Source: Nitrospira sp.
Lineage (GTDB): Bacteria; Nitrospirota; Nitrospiria; Nitrospirales; Nitrospiraceae
Length of the DNA: 64,000 bases
Assembly (NCBI GenBank): GCA_009594865.1
Contig: VOPT01000049.1
Span: 56,145 to 120,144 of the forward strand
Direction of reading: 5' to 3'
The position numbers and the translations under genes were made by a program. A model generated the notes under the pieces. That model was given only the letters and a program-made list of their open reading frames with translations. It was not told the DNA's origin and made no database searches. Shown piece by piece: positions 7,725 to 15,652 of this stretch. Numbering within the stretch: position 1 is the stretch's first letter; each line of letters starts with the position of its first letter.

Positions 7725-8810
7725 ATGAATATTCTCCAAGCCACTCAGGCCTATGAGCAATGGTCGGCGCGGCAGGTGCCGTGTGTGCCTGACGATCTGC
7801 GCCTGAAGCATGCCATGATGACGCAGAGCGTCTTCTCTTTTTTTCGAGCCACCTGTTACCGGTGGATGCAGGTCTGGCCGGAAGTCTGTGCCGAGCTGGC
7901 CGGGGCTCCGTCGCTGCGAGTGGTCGGGGATCTGCATGTTGAAAATTTCGGCACGTGGCGCGACAGTGAAGGCCGCTTGATTTGGGGCATCAACGATTTT
8001 GACGAAGCCAGTGTTGTTCCCTACACCAGCGACCTGGTGCGTTTGGTCGTGAGTGCCAAGCTCGCCGGTAGGGCTGAACATCTCGCCGTGAAGATGGATG
8101 AGGCCTGCGATGCGGTGTTGACCGGATACCTCGAAGGGCTGCGGGCCGGCGGGCGGCCGTTTGTGCTGTCGGAGCAGCATTCCTGGTTGCGTGAGATCGC
8201 GACGAACTCCCTGCGCGACCCGGTGAAGTTCTGGAAAAAAATGGTGGCCCTGCCGATGGTTCAAGAAACGGTGCCTCACGAGGTGACGAATGCACTTGAA
8301 CAGGTGATGCCGGAGGCTGGTTTGTCGTACGGTCTGCGGCGGCGAGTGTCGGGCCTGGGCAGCCTGGGGCGCCCGCGTTTTGTCGCCCTGGCCGAGTGGC
8401 GCGGGGGCAAGGTCGCTCGGGAGGCCAAGCGGCTGATTGCCTCTTCGGGTCTGTGGGCCCGGGGGCAGAAGGGGAGCGGCGCGCTGCTGTATCAAGTGAT
8501 GTTGGAGCGGTCCGTGCGGTGCCGCGACCCGTTTGTGCGCATGGAGGGCCCGTGGCTGCTCCGGCGGCTCTCGCCCTATTGCTCGCGGATTGAACTGACC
8601 GCGTTACCGAAAAAGCGGGATGAAGGCAAGCTGCTCTATGCGATGGGCTGGGAGACGGCGAATGTGCATCTCGGCGATCAGTCACAGATCAAGGCTGTGC
8701 AGCGCGACCTGGCCGCACGAAAGTCCGGATGGCTGCGGAAGGCGGCCAAGGCGATGACGAAGGTCACCCTCGCGGATTGGAAAGACTGGGCGAAGCACCA
8801 TGCCGGGTAA
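7725..8810 (+). CDS. DUF2252 family protein
   Basis: A 361-residue protein of the DUF2252 family, which resembles aminoglycoside-phosphotransferase/kinase folds. The GDLHVENFG segment (about residues 68-76) and INDFDEA (about 88-94) correspond to the conserved putative catalytic and metal-binding loops. No membrane segment or signal peptide is seen. The biochemical role of the family is unknown. The stop overlaps the first codons of a reading frame related to the phosphatase at 12580, showing the original operon partner was that phosphatase. Its last 56 codons are duplicated at 12423-12590. Confidence 0.88.
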   Translation: MNILQATQAYEQWSARQVPCVPDDLRLKHAMMTQSVFSFFRATCYRWMQVWPEVCAELAGAPSLRVVGDLHVENFGTWRDSEGRLIWGINDFDEASVVPYTSDLVRLVVSAKLAGRAEHLAVKMDEACDAVLTGYLEGLRAGGRPFVLSEQHSWLREIATNSLRDPVKFWKKMVALPMVQETVPHEVTNALEQVMPEAGLSYGLRRRVSGLGSLGRPRFVALAEWRGGKVAREAKRLIASSGLWARGQKGSGALLYQVMLERSVRCRDPFVRMEGPWLLRRLSPYCSRIELTALPKKRDEGKLLYAMGWETANVHLGDQSQIKAVQRDLAARKSGWLRKAAKAMTKVTLADWKDWAKHHAG

Positions 8811-8846
8811 CGGATACCGAGAACAAAAGAGCGGAACGCTGCTGAC
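8643..8846. repeat. 204-bp junction repeat, copy 1
   Basis: Colinear without gaps with 12423-12626 (constant offset 3780). In the 168 bases of coding sequence I count 17 differences, about 90% identity. It covers the last 56 codons of the DUF2252 gene plus the first 16 or so codons of a phosphatase-like frame (MPGNGYREQKSGTLLT) that then diverges into unrelated DNA. Confidence 0.9.
8800..8846 (+). pseudogene. 5' remnant of the phosphatase gene
   Basis: The start ATG and about 16 codons match the start of the intact phosphatase at 12580 (MPGN-REQK-GTPLT). Homology ends at about 8847 and the open frame continues only with unrelated residues, so this is a truncated copy left at the left boundary of the inserted block. 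Confidence 0.7.
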
Positions 8847-8915
8847 ATCTGGAGGGGTGAACTGGCCGAGGAGAACCGCGAGCGTGGCCGTCAGTCGGAA
8901 TCGTGTGACCCTTGT

Positions 8916-10175
8916 TCAATCAGAGCGTGGGTGGGCTGCGACTTGCGGGTTGTGCAAGAGCCCGTCGAGCGTGCGATTCAAGAGCGTGGCTACAAGGCGA
9001 TGACCTCGTTCATCCGGATGGGCAAGATCCAGATAGAGACTGGCATCCTGCGCGAGGGCCTGCCCGGCTTCGATGATGGTCGCGCCATACTCCCGGCCGA
9101 CGGCCCGCGCGATCTCGTTGTATTCACTGTCGAGGCGGAGTGGTCTGCCGCCGTGCATGAGTTTTCCGACGGGGAGAGTCAGGGTCGCCACCGACTTGGC
9201 TTCCTCCGAAGCCCCTCGATGGTCCAAGACGAGGGCCAGGTACTTCCTGCCCAACTCTGAGAACCAGTTATCCAGATTGACTGCAACGCGCAACTCCGCT
9301 TCCGCTTGCTCATACTGCCCATTGTTCATGTGAGTGATGCCGGCCCGCAAGTGTTCAGAATGGGCGGGGTTATCCTGGAACAGGACAAAAACCAGCGGCA
9401 CCTGCCGTTCCCGACAGAATCGTGCAATGCGCTCCAGGTTTTGCCGGTATTGTTCCGGCGAGACACGTGTCTTGGCGTTGCGGGCATCGACCTGGACCAG
9501 AGAATCAGCGCGATGCTTATCCGGGCGTAATTTTGATACCAGGCTCTGTACGACTCGAAACAGGTAGAGTTTTTCACGAACGAGGTCGAACTGATGCGAC
9601 AGCGCTTCTCGGTTGAACTTCTCCCGGCTGTCGATGGCCTCTTCCGAGGGCACAACACGCCTATCGTTGAAGCTGAACGACGCAATAACCAGATCAGGCT
9701 GAACCGTGGAGAAATATTTGGCCAGGGTTTCATACCCCTGGAAGGATGTATAGCCACTCACTCCCAGGTTGATCACGTCTGCATCCTCACGCAGGTCGTC
9801 TAGGACTTCCGGAAATGCATTCCGGGTCGGTACGCCCCAGCCGAATGTGTTGGAATCTCCTATCGCGAGGATGCGCTTGTGGGCCCTATCGTGGATCTGC
9901 GGAGTATCCTCAGCAAAAAACCCTTGCGCGTCGAACTGGCGCAGGTACCGAGAGGAATCGTGACCATGCCGCTCTCCGCCTACTAGCCCTTTGAAGTAGG
10001 GGCGTCGTTCCCACCCGATGTTGGAGGCGTATTGATACCAGTCCGGCTCTTGTGACGACAGATCTGCACGCACTGTGAGCAGGATTCGTGACAGGCCTTC
10101 AAGGGAGAGGAGAATTGTGAGGGTGATCGCTACGGTGATCAGGGTTGTGGCGACGATGCTTCGTCGGTGTGGCAT
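8916..10175 (-). CDS. SGNH/GDSL hydrolase, membrane-anchored
   Basis: A 419-residue protein with an N-terminal membrane anchor (about residues 9-28) and a periplasmic SGNH hydrolase domain. Block I is AIGDSNTFGWG (Ser108), the block III-like Asn is in SFSFNDRR, and block V is LAHPDERGH near residues 390-400, giving the Ser-Asp/His set of SGNH esterases or acyltransferases. A TPR-like segment, NNGQYEQAEAELRVAVNLD, is inserted before the C-terminal third. It is transcribed after the small DUF5989-like gene. Such SGNH proteins occur with DUF5989, SxtJ-like and carbamoyltransferase genes in envelope or polysaccharide clusters; only two of these are present here. The substrate is unknown. Confidence 0.85.
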   Translation of the reverse strand: MPHRRSIVATTLITVAITLTILLSLEGLSRILLTVRADLSSQEPDWYQYASNIGWERRPYFKGLVGGERHGHDSSRYLRQFDAQGFFAEDTPQIHDRAHKRILAIGDSNTFGWGVPTRNAFPEVLDDLREDADVINLGVSGYTSFQGYETLAKYFSTVQPDLVIASFSFNDRRVVPSEEAIDSREKFNREALSHQFDLVREKLYLFRVVQSLVSKLRPDKHRADSLVQVDARNAKTRVSPEQYRQNLERIARFCRERQVPLVFVLFQDNPAHSEHLRAGITHMNNGQYEQAEAELRVAVNLDNWFSELGRKYLALVLDHRGASEEAKSVATLTLPVGKLMHGGRPLRLDSEYNEIARAVGREYGATIIEAGQALAQDASLYLDLAHPDERGHRLVATLLNRTLDGLLHNPQVAAHPRSD

Positions 10176-10403
10176 CCGTGGGTCCTGGTCGGCTGGGGAA
10201 CGCGTTCTGGCTAAGTGCTGTCACCCTACGGGAGACTCATGTATTGAAACAGTATCGACGAAGATGCGGGACTTGCCAAGCAAAGAGCACACTTTTGCAT
10301 GTGTGCGACTGTATACATACTGCGCGAATGGTTCGTTTGGGGGGCACGGCTGGTACGCGCATAATCCGGCCCCCCCTGGGGAGAGACTCGTGGTGTCCGG
10401 AGC

Positions 10404-10583
10404 CTAGAACACCGAATAGATCGCCGGAGCCAGAACGCTGCCTTCGAGAAAAAATGCAAGGGCGCTCATCGCCATGAGCACAAATATGACCGGCGCCAAC
10501 CAATACGACTTCTTTTCCTTGAGATACATCGAGAATTCTGTGATCAGGCAATAGTAGTCGTGTGCCTTTGTTGTGGTATTCAT
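10404..10583 (-). CDS. DUF5989-like small membrane protein (59 aa)
   Basis: Reading the minus strand from an ATG at 10583, preceded by a good ribosome site (GGAGGGCTGA), gives 59 residues. An N-terminal amphipathic part (ITEFSMYLKEKKSYW) is followed by a single membrane helix (APVIFVLMAMSALAFFLEGS) and a short VLAPAIYSVF tail. This layout - a helix ending in KKYW, then a membrane span, then GS-V-APFIY-hydrophobic - is what I recall of DUF5989. It lies upstream of the SGNH hydrolase on the same strand, about 230 bases away. The function is unknown. Confidence 0.75.
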   Translation of the reverse strand: MNTTTKAHDYYCLITEFSMYLKEKKSYWLAPVIFVLMAMSALAFFLEGSVLAPAIYSVF

Positions 10584-10639
10584 TCAGCCCTCCCTAGTGA
10601 CAACGGTTCTTGACGACGCGACATTCTCTTTGTGATGGT

Positions 10640-11920
10640 CTATGACTCAACGAGTGACACAGGACGCTTTTCCCTCCGCGCGGACGACCAGGCGCTCGCA
10701 TATCTACAGCATTCTCTAAATACGATGAACGAGATAATGGCGCCTGGGTAAAACCAGAATCCGCCGAATCGTGACGTGATGCCGCCACAAATCAGGGCGA
10801 CGATCATGGATGCAAAATCAGCCACGGGGCCAAGGGGCTCGAAGACCTGCATGTGTCTGGCGTTTGTCAGGAGGCCGTCTTTGCGAATCGTCTCCACTTG
10901 CCAGGGCCGTTTCTCATACGGTTTGAGGGGAGCAGTTTGGGGAACGCCTGGCGCAACAGTGTCCTTGAGCACATTGTCGTCGCAGGCATCGATGCAGGCA
11001 TAACATTTGATACATTCGGTATTCATCACTTTCCCGTCAAAATGGAAGATCTCCCGACTGACGTCGATGCCTTGCGGGCAGGCATTGCTGCAGTCGCGGC
11101 AGCCCGTGCACTGGGCCACACGCGTGATCTTGGCCTGCACGGGGGAGATGTTCATCAGTGGGACCATCATCGGAGCGTAGGGGCACAAGATCCGGCAAAA
11201 TGCACCCTGTCCGTAGCGCAGGTTCATCACGATGCTCATCGTGAACTGGATGAACACCGCCAGCCCAAAGGCGAGCAGATAGTCGTTCCACGTCGGATTG
11301 ATGTCAAAATTGAAGAACGCGGTATTTTTTGCAAACGCCTTACCTTCGTAACCAGGCAAATCTGCAATCGGCGCCGGTGCCATCACATTCACCTTGGGCG
11401 TGAATCCTACGTTGTGAAGAAGTATGATGACCGGCAAGAGCAAGACAAACAAAGCTCCTATCCTCAAGAGCCAGCGATGGGGGGTGTTGATCAGTACATT
11501 TTTTTCACGCAGCTTTAAATATTGGCGGACCTTGAGTTTGCGCAGAATCCAATCGGCGAACTCAATCGCCCCTCGCATGTGGCAGACCCAACCACAGAAC
11601 CCGCGTCCCCAGATGAGGATTGAGCCCAAGATAAGGATGACCATGATGGATGCGGCGTTGATCGTTCCTTTGGCGAGAGAAGGCACCCCCATCATCGCGG
11701 TCTTGCCCCAGATTTCGATGCCGAAGACATGCCAGGAAATCAGATGAAAGGCGATATAGGCATGTACCGATGCCAAGGCGATCATGCGGTACCGGTGACG
11801 CTTGGTGGGGGAGATATGCACGGGGACGTGAACCTTACAGGAACTGTGGGACTCTTCTTTGCGACGGTCGATGGTGATGAGCTGGAGTGGCGGGGGCTGT
11901 AGAGAAGCGGCAGCCTTCAT
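10640..11920 (-). CDS. Membrane polyferredoxin (NapH/CcoG-like 4Fe-4S protein)
   Basis: A 426-residue redox membrane protein. From the ATG at 11920, which has a GAGGAG ribosome site, there are about five membrane helices, two CX3CX3CP-type membrane Cys clusters (FCGWVCH and FCRILCPY), then two ferredoxin clusters, CTGCRDCSNACP and CIKCYACIDAC, and a final membrane pair. NapH, NosR-C and CcoG proteins share this plan and pass electrons from quinol or ferredoxin toward periplasmic or copper enzymes. An upstream in-frame ATG at 12052 lacks a ribosome site. The Cys next to C in IACDDN is as expected for cluster four. The electron partner is not encoded nearby. Confidence 0.88.
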   Translation of the reverse strand: MKAAASLQPPPLQLITIDRRKEESHSSCKVHVPVHISPTKRHRYRMIALASVHAYIAFHLISWHVFGIEIWGKTAMMGVPSLAKGTINAASIMVILILGSILIWGRGFCGWVCHMRGAIEFADWILRKLKVRQYLKLREKNVLINTPHRWLLRIGALFVLLLPVIILLHNVGFTPKVNVMAPAPIADLPGYEGKAFAKNTAFFNFDINPTWNDYLLAFGLAVFIQFTMSIVMNLRYGQGAFCRILCPYAPMMVPLMNISPVQAKITRVAQCTGCRDCSNACPQGIDVSREIFHFDGKVMNTECIKCYACIDACDDNVLKDTVAPGVPQTAPLKPYEKRPWQVETIRKDGLLTNARHMQVFEPLGPVADFASMIVALICGGITSRFGGFWFYPGAIISFIVFRECCRYASAWSSARREKRPVSLVES

Positions 11921-12422
11921 ATATTTATGCTCCTCAAAAAAGCGATTGGGCTTAAATAAACTCGCGGTGCCTTGCGACTCACTCTCCATTAGGAAGAGTA
12001 GGGCAAAGAGGCACCTTCGACAATTCCGCTGAGGGAGTACTCCCAAAGGCATAGTCGTCGGGAAACCTCGGTCACTCGGTCTGCAGGGGCTGAAAGACCG
12101 CTATATACGGACTTCCCTCAGACGCCACGCGCGGACGGCTCATCTGTTCCATGTCGATTCAAGGCATTCTGGTGGAAAGGTATGGCCCCCCCCCTCGACC
12201 CCTGCGGGTATATAGTGCTGAATCAGGTGTGTGTGAAAAGTGTCACACCCCCAAGGCAGTGGACTTCGAACAGGTATCGAACAACGTCAGGAAAAATTGA
12301 ATCCTCCGGTGTGGTTGACGCGAAATGGTCTCGCGAGCAGTTCGGTGAATGAGGGGGCAGCACCAACAACCGTATCGCGCCATTCAGGATGTTCCCTGTC
12401 GGCGGATGAAGTATTCTCTCTG
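11921..12422. other. Long intergenic region upstream of the polyferredoxin
   Basis: About 500 bases with no supported gene. It contains the CRP/FNR-type palindrome and TATATA listed separately, a C-run at 12187-12194, and then DNA that leads into the duplicated DUF2252 3' end. The in-frame extension 12240-12422 before that remnant resembles nothing. Confidence 0.5.
12209..12247 (-). promoter_or_regulatory. CRP/FNR-family binding site with nearby TATATA
   Basis: TGTGA-N6-TCACA at 12232-12247 is a perfect match to the CRP-class palindrome. TATATA lies at 12209-12214. Read on the minus strand, toward the polyferredoxin, the palindrome centre is about 28 bases upstream of the TATATA centre, which would put it near -38 to -41 of a start around 12200, the position of a class II activator site. 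The gene start is about 280 bases further on. Confidence 0.5.
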
Positions 12423-12590
12423 ATGTGCCGGGAGACGGCCAATATCCACCTCGGCGACCAGCCTCGCATCAAGGCCGTACAGCGCGATCTGGCCGCACGA
12501 AAGTCCGGACGGCTGCGGAAGGCGGCCAAGGCGATGACGAAGGTTACGCTCGCGGATTGGAAAGACTGGGCGAAGCACCATGCCGGGTAA
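12423..12590 (+). pseudogene. 3' remnant of a DUF2252 gene
   Basis: The last 56 codons of a DUF2252 gene (MCRETANIHLGDQPRIK... to KHHAG) with no 5' part. It differs from the intact gene at 8643-8810 at 17 of 168 bases, mostly at synonymous or conservative positions. The 60 codons open upstream (from 12240) are not DUF2252-like. It marks the right boundary of the inserted block and retains the native overlap with the phosphatase. Confidence 0.85.
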
Positions 12591-12626
12591 CACCATACGA
12601 GAGCAGAAGGGCGGGACGCCGTTGAC
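12423..12626. repeat. 204-bp junction repeat, copy 2
   Basis: Partner of 8643-8846, same orientation, no gaps. It includes the DUF2252 3' end and the first codons of the intact phosphatase. Confidence 0.9.
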
Positions 12627-13086
12627 CGCATATCCGCTCAATCTGCCCGGCTGCATCTACGGCAGCGCCATGCCGTTTGGCCTCTATGATCCGGACGGGA
12701 CGTTACTGCCGAAGTTCAGAGCCGCGTGCATCCATGCGGTGGTGCTGCTGGCCGAGCCGGATGAATGCCGGGAGAAGACGGGGCGGGATCTGTTGGCGAT
12801 CTATCGCGATGAAGGATTGACGGTATTGCCGCTGCCGATTCCGAACTACGGCGTCCCCGTCGATGGCGGGTTGCCGGATGTGCTCACGCAGGCACATGAG
12901 CAGGCGGCGCAAGGCCGGAATCTCCTGATTCATTGTTCCGCCGGGCTCGGCCGCACAGCCCTGTTTGCCACGTTGCTAGCCCGGTCGGTGTTGAGACTGT
13001 CCGGGCCGGAGGCCCTGGCCTGGCTGAGCCGCCATCAACCGGGCGCGCTGCTCACGCCGGCGCAAATCATGCTGATCATGGAGTGA
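12580..13086 (+). CDS. Dual-specificity/tyrosine phosphatase-like protein
   Basis: A 168-residue cytosolic protein with the cysteine phosphatase P-loop HCSAGLGRT (CX5R) at about residues 118-126, and an upstream Asp/Asn-containing loop (IPNYGVPVDGG) where the general acid would lie. The start ATG overlaps the DUF2252 stop by 11 bases, implying translational coupling with a DUF2252 kinase-like protein. A kinase-like and phosphatase-like pair suggests opposed phosphoryl chemistry, but the substrate is unknown. In this genome the intact DUF2252 copy is now 3.8 kb away. Confidence 0.85.
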   Translation: MPGNTIREQKGGTPLTAYPLNLPGCIYGSAMPFGLYDPDGTLLPKFRAACIHAVVLLAEPDECREKTGRDLLAIYRDEGLTVLPLPIPNYGVPVDGGLPDVLTQAHEQAAQGRNLLIHCSAGLGRTALFATLLARSVLRLSGPEALAWLSRHQPGALLTPAQIMLIME

Positions 13087-13113
13087 ACCGTCAGAAGAGT
13101 GGCTGCAGCCGGT

Positions 13114-13662
13114 TCATTTTTTCGCCGAGTACATTTCGACGGTTTCTCGAATTTTGACCCACTTGTCCCAGCCATAACTCTTGGCGGTATTCCGGATCGT
13201 TTCCCTCGCGCCTTCGATGGCTCTTCTCAGTTGCTCCTTGTCCATCGTGGACGCATGGCGAATCATGATCTGCAACGTTTGCGGATCGGCAAGCACGATG
13301 TCGAGCGAGTAGGGACGGTCTGGCGTGGCTTCCCGCCGGAGGCCGGCCCTCGTGACCAATGCCAGCCATTCGCCTTCGGTCGGCGTATACGGGGCGACGC
13401 CGGGTCTGGCGGGCGTCGATTGCGTCTCCGTGATCGCCGTTTCCTCCCTGACTGCCTGACATTGATTGTCGCTACAGGACTTGAGGCGCACCCGCCTGTT
13501 GTCCAGGCAGCTATTTCGATCGCCCGCGCTGATGGCATTATCGAGGCATTTGCGTGCCTCTTCTTCTGCGGCATAGAAACAATCGGAACAGGGGCTTTGG
13601 GCGTGGACAGGCGTGCTGAGCAAGAGCAGGACAGACAGGGCGCACAACAGCCGTCGATTCAT
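13114..13662 (-). CDS. Exported Cys-rich hypothetical protein
   Basis: About 182 residues from the ATG at 13662. The signal peptide is clear: MNRRLLCALSVLLLLS then TPVHAQ, with likely cleavage after AHA-type residues. Six Cys follow (SPCSDC, KCLDN, SCLDN, SCSDNQC), suggesting disulfides or metal binding in the periplasm. The C-terminal half (about 90-182) is a separate domain with PYSLDIVLADPQTLQIMI and a charged helix. An in-frame ATG at 13707 would prepend 15 unlikely residues. I do not recognise the family. Confidence 0.65.
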   Translation of the reverse strand: MNRRLLCALSVLLLLSTPVHAQSPCSDCFYAAEEEARKCLDNAISAGDRNSCLDNRRVRLKSCSDNQCQAVREETAITETQSTPARPGVAPYTPTEGEWLALVTRAGLRREATPDRPYSLDIVLADPQTLQIMIRHASTMDKEQLRRAIEGARETIRNTAKSYGWDKWVKIRETVEMYSAKK

Positions 13663-14020
13663 GATCGGACCTCCCGTATCCCACCTGTACCTCACTCGTC
13701 CTGCCATTGCAATCTCCGTTGAGGTCCAGGAGTGTCTCTCAGGATGTGACCATGAGCGTCCCGATTTCGAGCGGCACTCAGTCGTACGGGATCTTCAACA
13801 GCTCAGGCTCTGCTGGAGAATCTTCGCCGGAATGAAGTCAGGACCACATGCGAGTCATTGTCCGTGAGGTGTCAGCAGGCCGCTGCCGGCGCATGAGGCA
13901 CGGACGGCCTTGCCGAGGCCATAGCATGGTGGCTGCAAGTGGGCAGGGACGGAAGGAAGCCCCCCTCTTCGCCGAAGCGGAGCGATCGGCCAAGAGGGGA
14001 AGTCCAGCACGTGTTGAAGA
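13663..14020. other. Intergenic region
   Basis: No supported gene. It holds the upstream region of the Cys-rich gene and a terminator-like hairpin at 13962-13999 next to the cupredoxin-like gene end. Confidence 0.5.
13962..13999 (-). terminator. Terminator-like stem-loop
   Basis: CCCCTCTT (13962-13969) pairs with AAGAGGGG (13992-13999), with a further inner CCGA/TCGG pairing. It lies about 20 bases after the stop of the minus-strand cupredoxin-like gene. There is no clear T-run, so termination strength is uncertain. Confidence 0.5.
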
Positions 14021-14473
14021 TTATGTCTTCACGACCTGAATGACCAGGTTGGTCAGGTGTTCCATTCCCGTGCAATCGAGGATGCAATACGCCCGGTACT
14101 GGAGCTGCCCCTTGTCGCCCGGGGTGAAGGACAGGTTCACCTGTTTGTTCATGATCCACAGCTTCTCGGTTTCGCCGATTGCACCGGTGTCCGAGCGGAG
14201 GGCGATTTGATGCGTATCCCCGACGGCAAGGCTCGACATCTCTTCACTGAAAATAAACGTGATGGTGACCGGTACACCCTGCGGCAGCTTGAGTGGACGC
14301 GCTGCAGTGTACACAAGGCCCTTTTCATTGCTAAAGCCCTTCTCGCTTACGCGCACTTTGATTTCGACCGGCGCAGGCGCCGCGGCATGTAGGGCCCCGG
14401 TCGCGAGCATGGTCATAAAGGTGAAGGTGGTCAGGAAACCGGCTGTTCTGAATATCCTGCCTCTCATGATCAA
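14021..14473 (-). CDS. Cupredoxin-like exported protein, paralogue 1
   Basis: A 150-residue protein with a signal peptide (GFLTTFTFMTMLATGALHAA) and a beta-rich domain. Near the C-terminus is YCILDCTGMEHLTNL: C-x4-H-x3-L has the spacing of type 1 copper proteins such as azurin (C-x4-H-x3-M) with Leu at the axial position, and the extra Cys four residues earlier gives C-x3-C, as in CuA sites. An upstream His in GDTHQI could be the fourth ligand. The paralogue at 19687 shares these features. A periplasmic electron-carrier role is inferred. The small gene 14503-14763 lies 30 bases upstream on the same strand. Confidence 0.75.
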   Translation of the reverse strand: MIMRGRIFRTAGFLTTFTFMTMLATGALHAAAPAPVEIKVRVSEKGFSNEKGLVYTAARPLKLPQGVPVTITFIFSEEMSSLAVGDTHQIALRSDTGAIGETEKLWIMNKQVNLSFTPGDKGQLQYRAYCILDCTGMEHLTNLVIQVVKT

Positions 14474-14502
14474 TTCCTTTTTTGTGTGGTGAGATAGGGT
14501 GG

Positions 14503-14763
14503 CTAACCGATGACGTTACGGCCGATCATCGAGAGTTCCTCTCGATGCTTTTGCGCTTCCTGATCATGGACGTGATGCGCTTCAGCGGTGTGGATGCAAT
14601 GTTTGTCGCAGGTCACGGAGTCCTGAAATTCCGAACAGGCTGCGACCTCTAAGCCATGACGTTCCGCTTTGCGGAAGACATTGACGGCGAACTCCACCTT
14701 CCGGCCATCCTGATGCAGAGGGCATGTCAAATCGACGACGACGCGGGGCGCTTGTGTATTCAT
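14503..14763 (-). CDS. Small Cys/His-rich hypothetical protein
   Basis: An 86-residue protein without a signal peptide. It has Cys and His in LTCPLHQDG, ACSEFQDSVTCDKHCIHTAE and HHVHDQEAQKH, a likely metal-binding arrangement. It is 30 bases upstream of the cupredoxin-like gene, so the two are probably cotranscribed, hinting at copper handling or regulation. I recognise no family. GGAAGA before the ATG could be the ribosome site. Confidence 0.65.
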   Translation of the reverse strand: MNTQAPRVVVDLTCPLHQDGRKVEFAVNVFRKAERHGLEVAACSEFQDSVTCDKHCIHTAEAHHVHDQEAQKHREELSMIGRNVIG

Positions 14764-15021
14764 GGGTGTTCTTCCTTGTAGGATTGTTGTATGCGTGACA
14801 CCAAGTCATCACTGGTTGAAGTGAATGCAGAAACTGTACCGTTACAATGGAGAATCGCCTTTCTAACTCATTGACCGTCAAACGATATTTCTGTAGGAGC
14901 TGTCCGGCCGCAAGCCAGCAGACAAAAAAACGGCACCGATGACACATTTTGTGCATCCCGTTGACGGTGCCTGACAGGTTAGGTGATGCGTCTGTTCAAC
15001 ACTGATTGGAAGAGGTGCGTA

Positions 15022-15366
15022 ATGTTAGATGCTGAGGTCATGGGGGCGGTCTTGGAATTCCGGCGGGAGCGGAATTGGGAGCAGTTCCACAAACCTAAAG
15101 AACTCGCTGCCGCCATCGCGGTCGAGGCAAGCGAGCTGTTGGAAGTCTTTCAATGGAAAACGCACGAGGAGGTCACGCGGCTGCTCGAGAGCCCGTCACG
15201 CGAGCGGGTCACAGATGAAATCGCGGATGTGGTGATTCTGCTCTCATACCTCTGCCACGACCTTGGCCTGGATGTGAATGAAACCGTGCGTTCCAAACTG
15301 AAGAAGAACGAGGCGAAGTATCCGGTGGAGAAGTCGTTCGGCAATGCGCGAAAGTATGATGAGTAG
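15022..15366 (+). CDS. MazG-like nucleotide pyrophosphohydrolase
   Basis: A 114-residue all-alpha NTP pyrophosphatase. The EASELLEVFQW segment (ExxE) and DEIADVVILL (ExxD) are the magnesium-binding motifs of the MazG/dCTPase-like family, which hydrolyses nucleoside triphosphates to the monophosphate plus pyrophosphate. The length fits single-domain family members. The ATG at 15022 with AGAGGTG ahead is preferred to 14983. Single gene, house-cleaning role likely. Confidence 0.9.
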   Translation: MLDAEVMGAVLEFRRERNWEQFHKPKELAAAIAVEASELLEVFQWKTHEEVTRLLESPSRERVTDEIADVVILLSYLCHDLGLDVNETVRSKLKKNEAKYPVEKSFGNARKYDE

Positions 15367-15435
15367 TCGGCCACGCCCGGCTGCAGGCCCCGCATAGATG
15401 CTTGCGGAGCCTGCGGTGCTGGGTAGGAGTGATGA

Positions 15436-15624
15436 TCAGACGGCGGCGGCCACCTCCTCCCACTCATAATCGCCCACGATGTCCCTGCCATTGGTGACCT
15501 CGAGAATGCCGATGTAGATTCTCTGCGCCCCTCTGGACCACTGGGCGTCCAGGGGAAGGCCACGGAACGGCGCTTCGGCGGCCTTGCGTTCATCCTGCGT
15601 GAGGAGACTGTCTTCGATGAACAT
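15436..15624 (-). CDS. Small conserved-looking hypothetical protein (62 aa)
   Basis: The ATG at 15624 is preceded by GAGGTGC, a good ribosome site. The 62-residue product has a KAAEAPFRGLPLD helix-turn and a strand-like IYIGILEVT, ending DYEWEEVAAAV. No Cys, no membrane span. It lies 28 bases after another small frame on the same strand. Family not recognised. Confidence 0.55.
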   Translation of the reverse strand: MFIEDSLLTQDERKAAEAPFRGLPLDAQWSRGAQRIYIGILEVTNGRDIVGDYEWEEVAAAV

Positions 15625-15652
15625 GATGCACCTCATCTCTCTTTCCCGCGTC

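Noticed and set aside
12240..12590. 116-codon open frame as an independent gene
   Set aside because: Only its last 56 codons have homology, to the DUF2252 3' end; the rest is non-coding-like, so it is a remnant.
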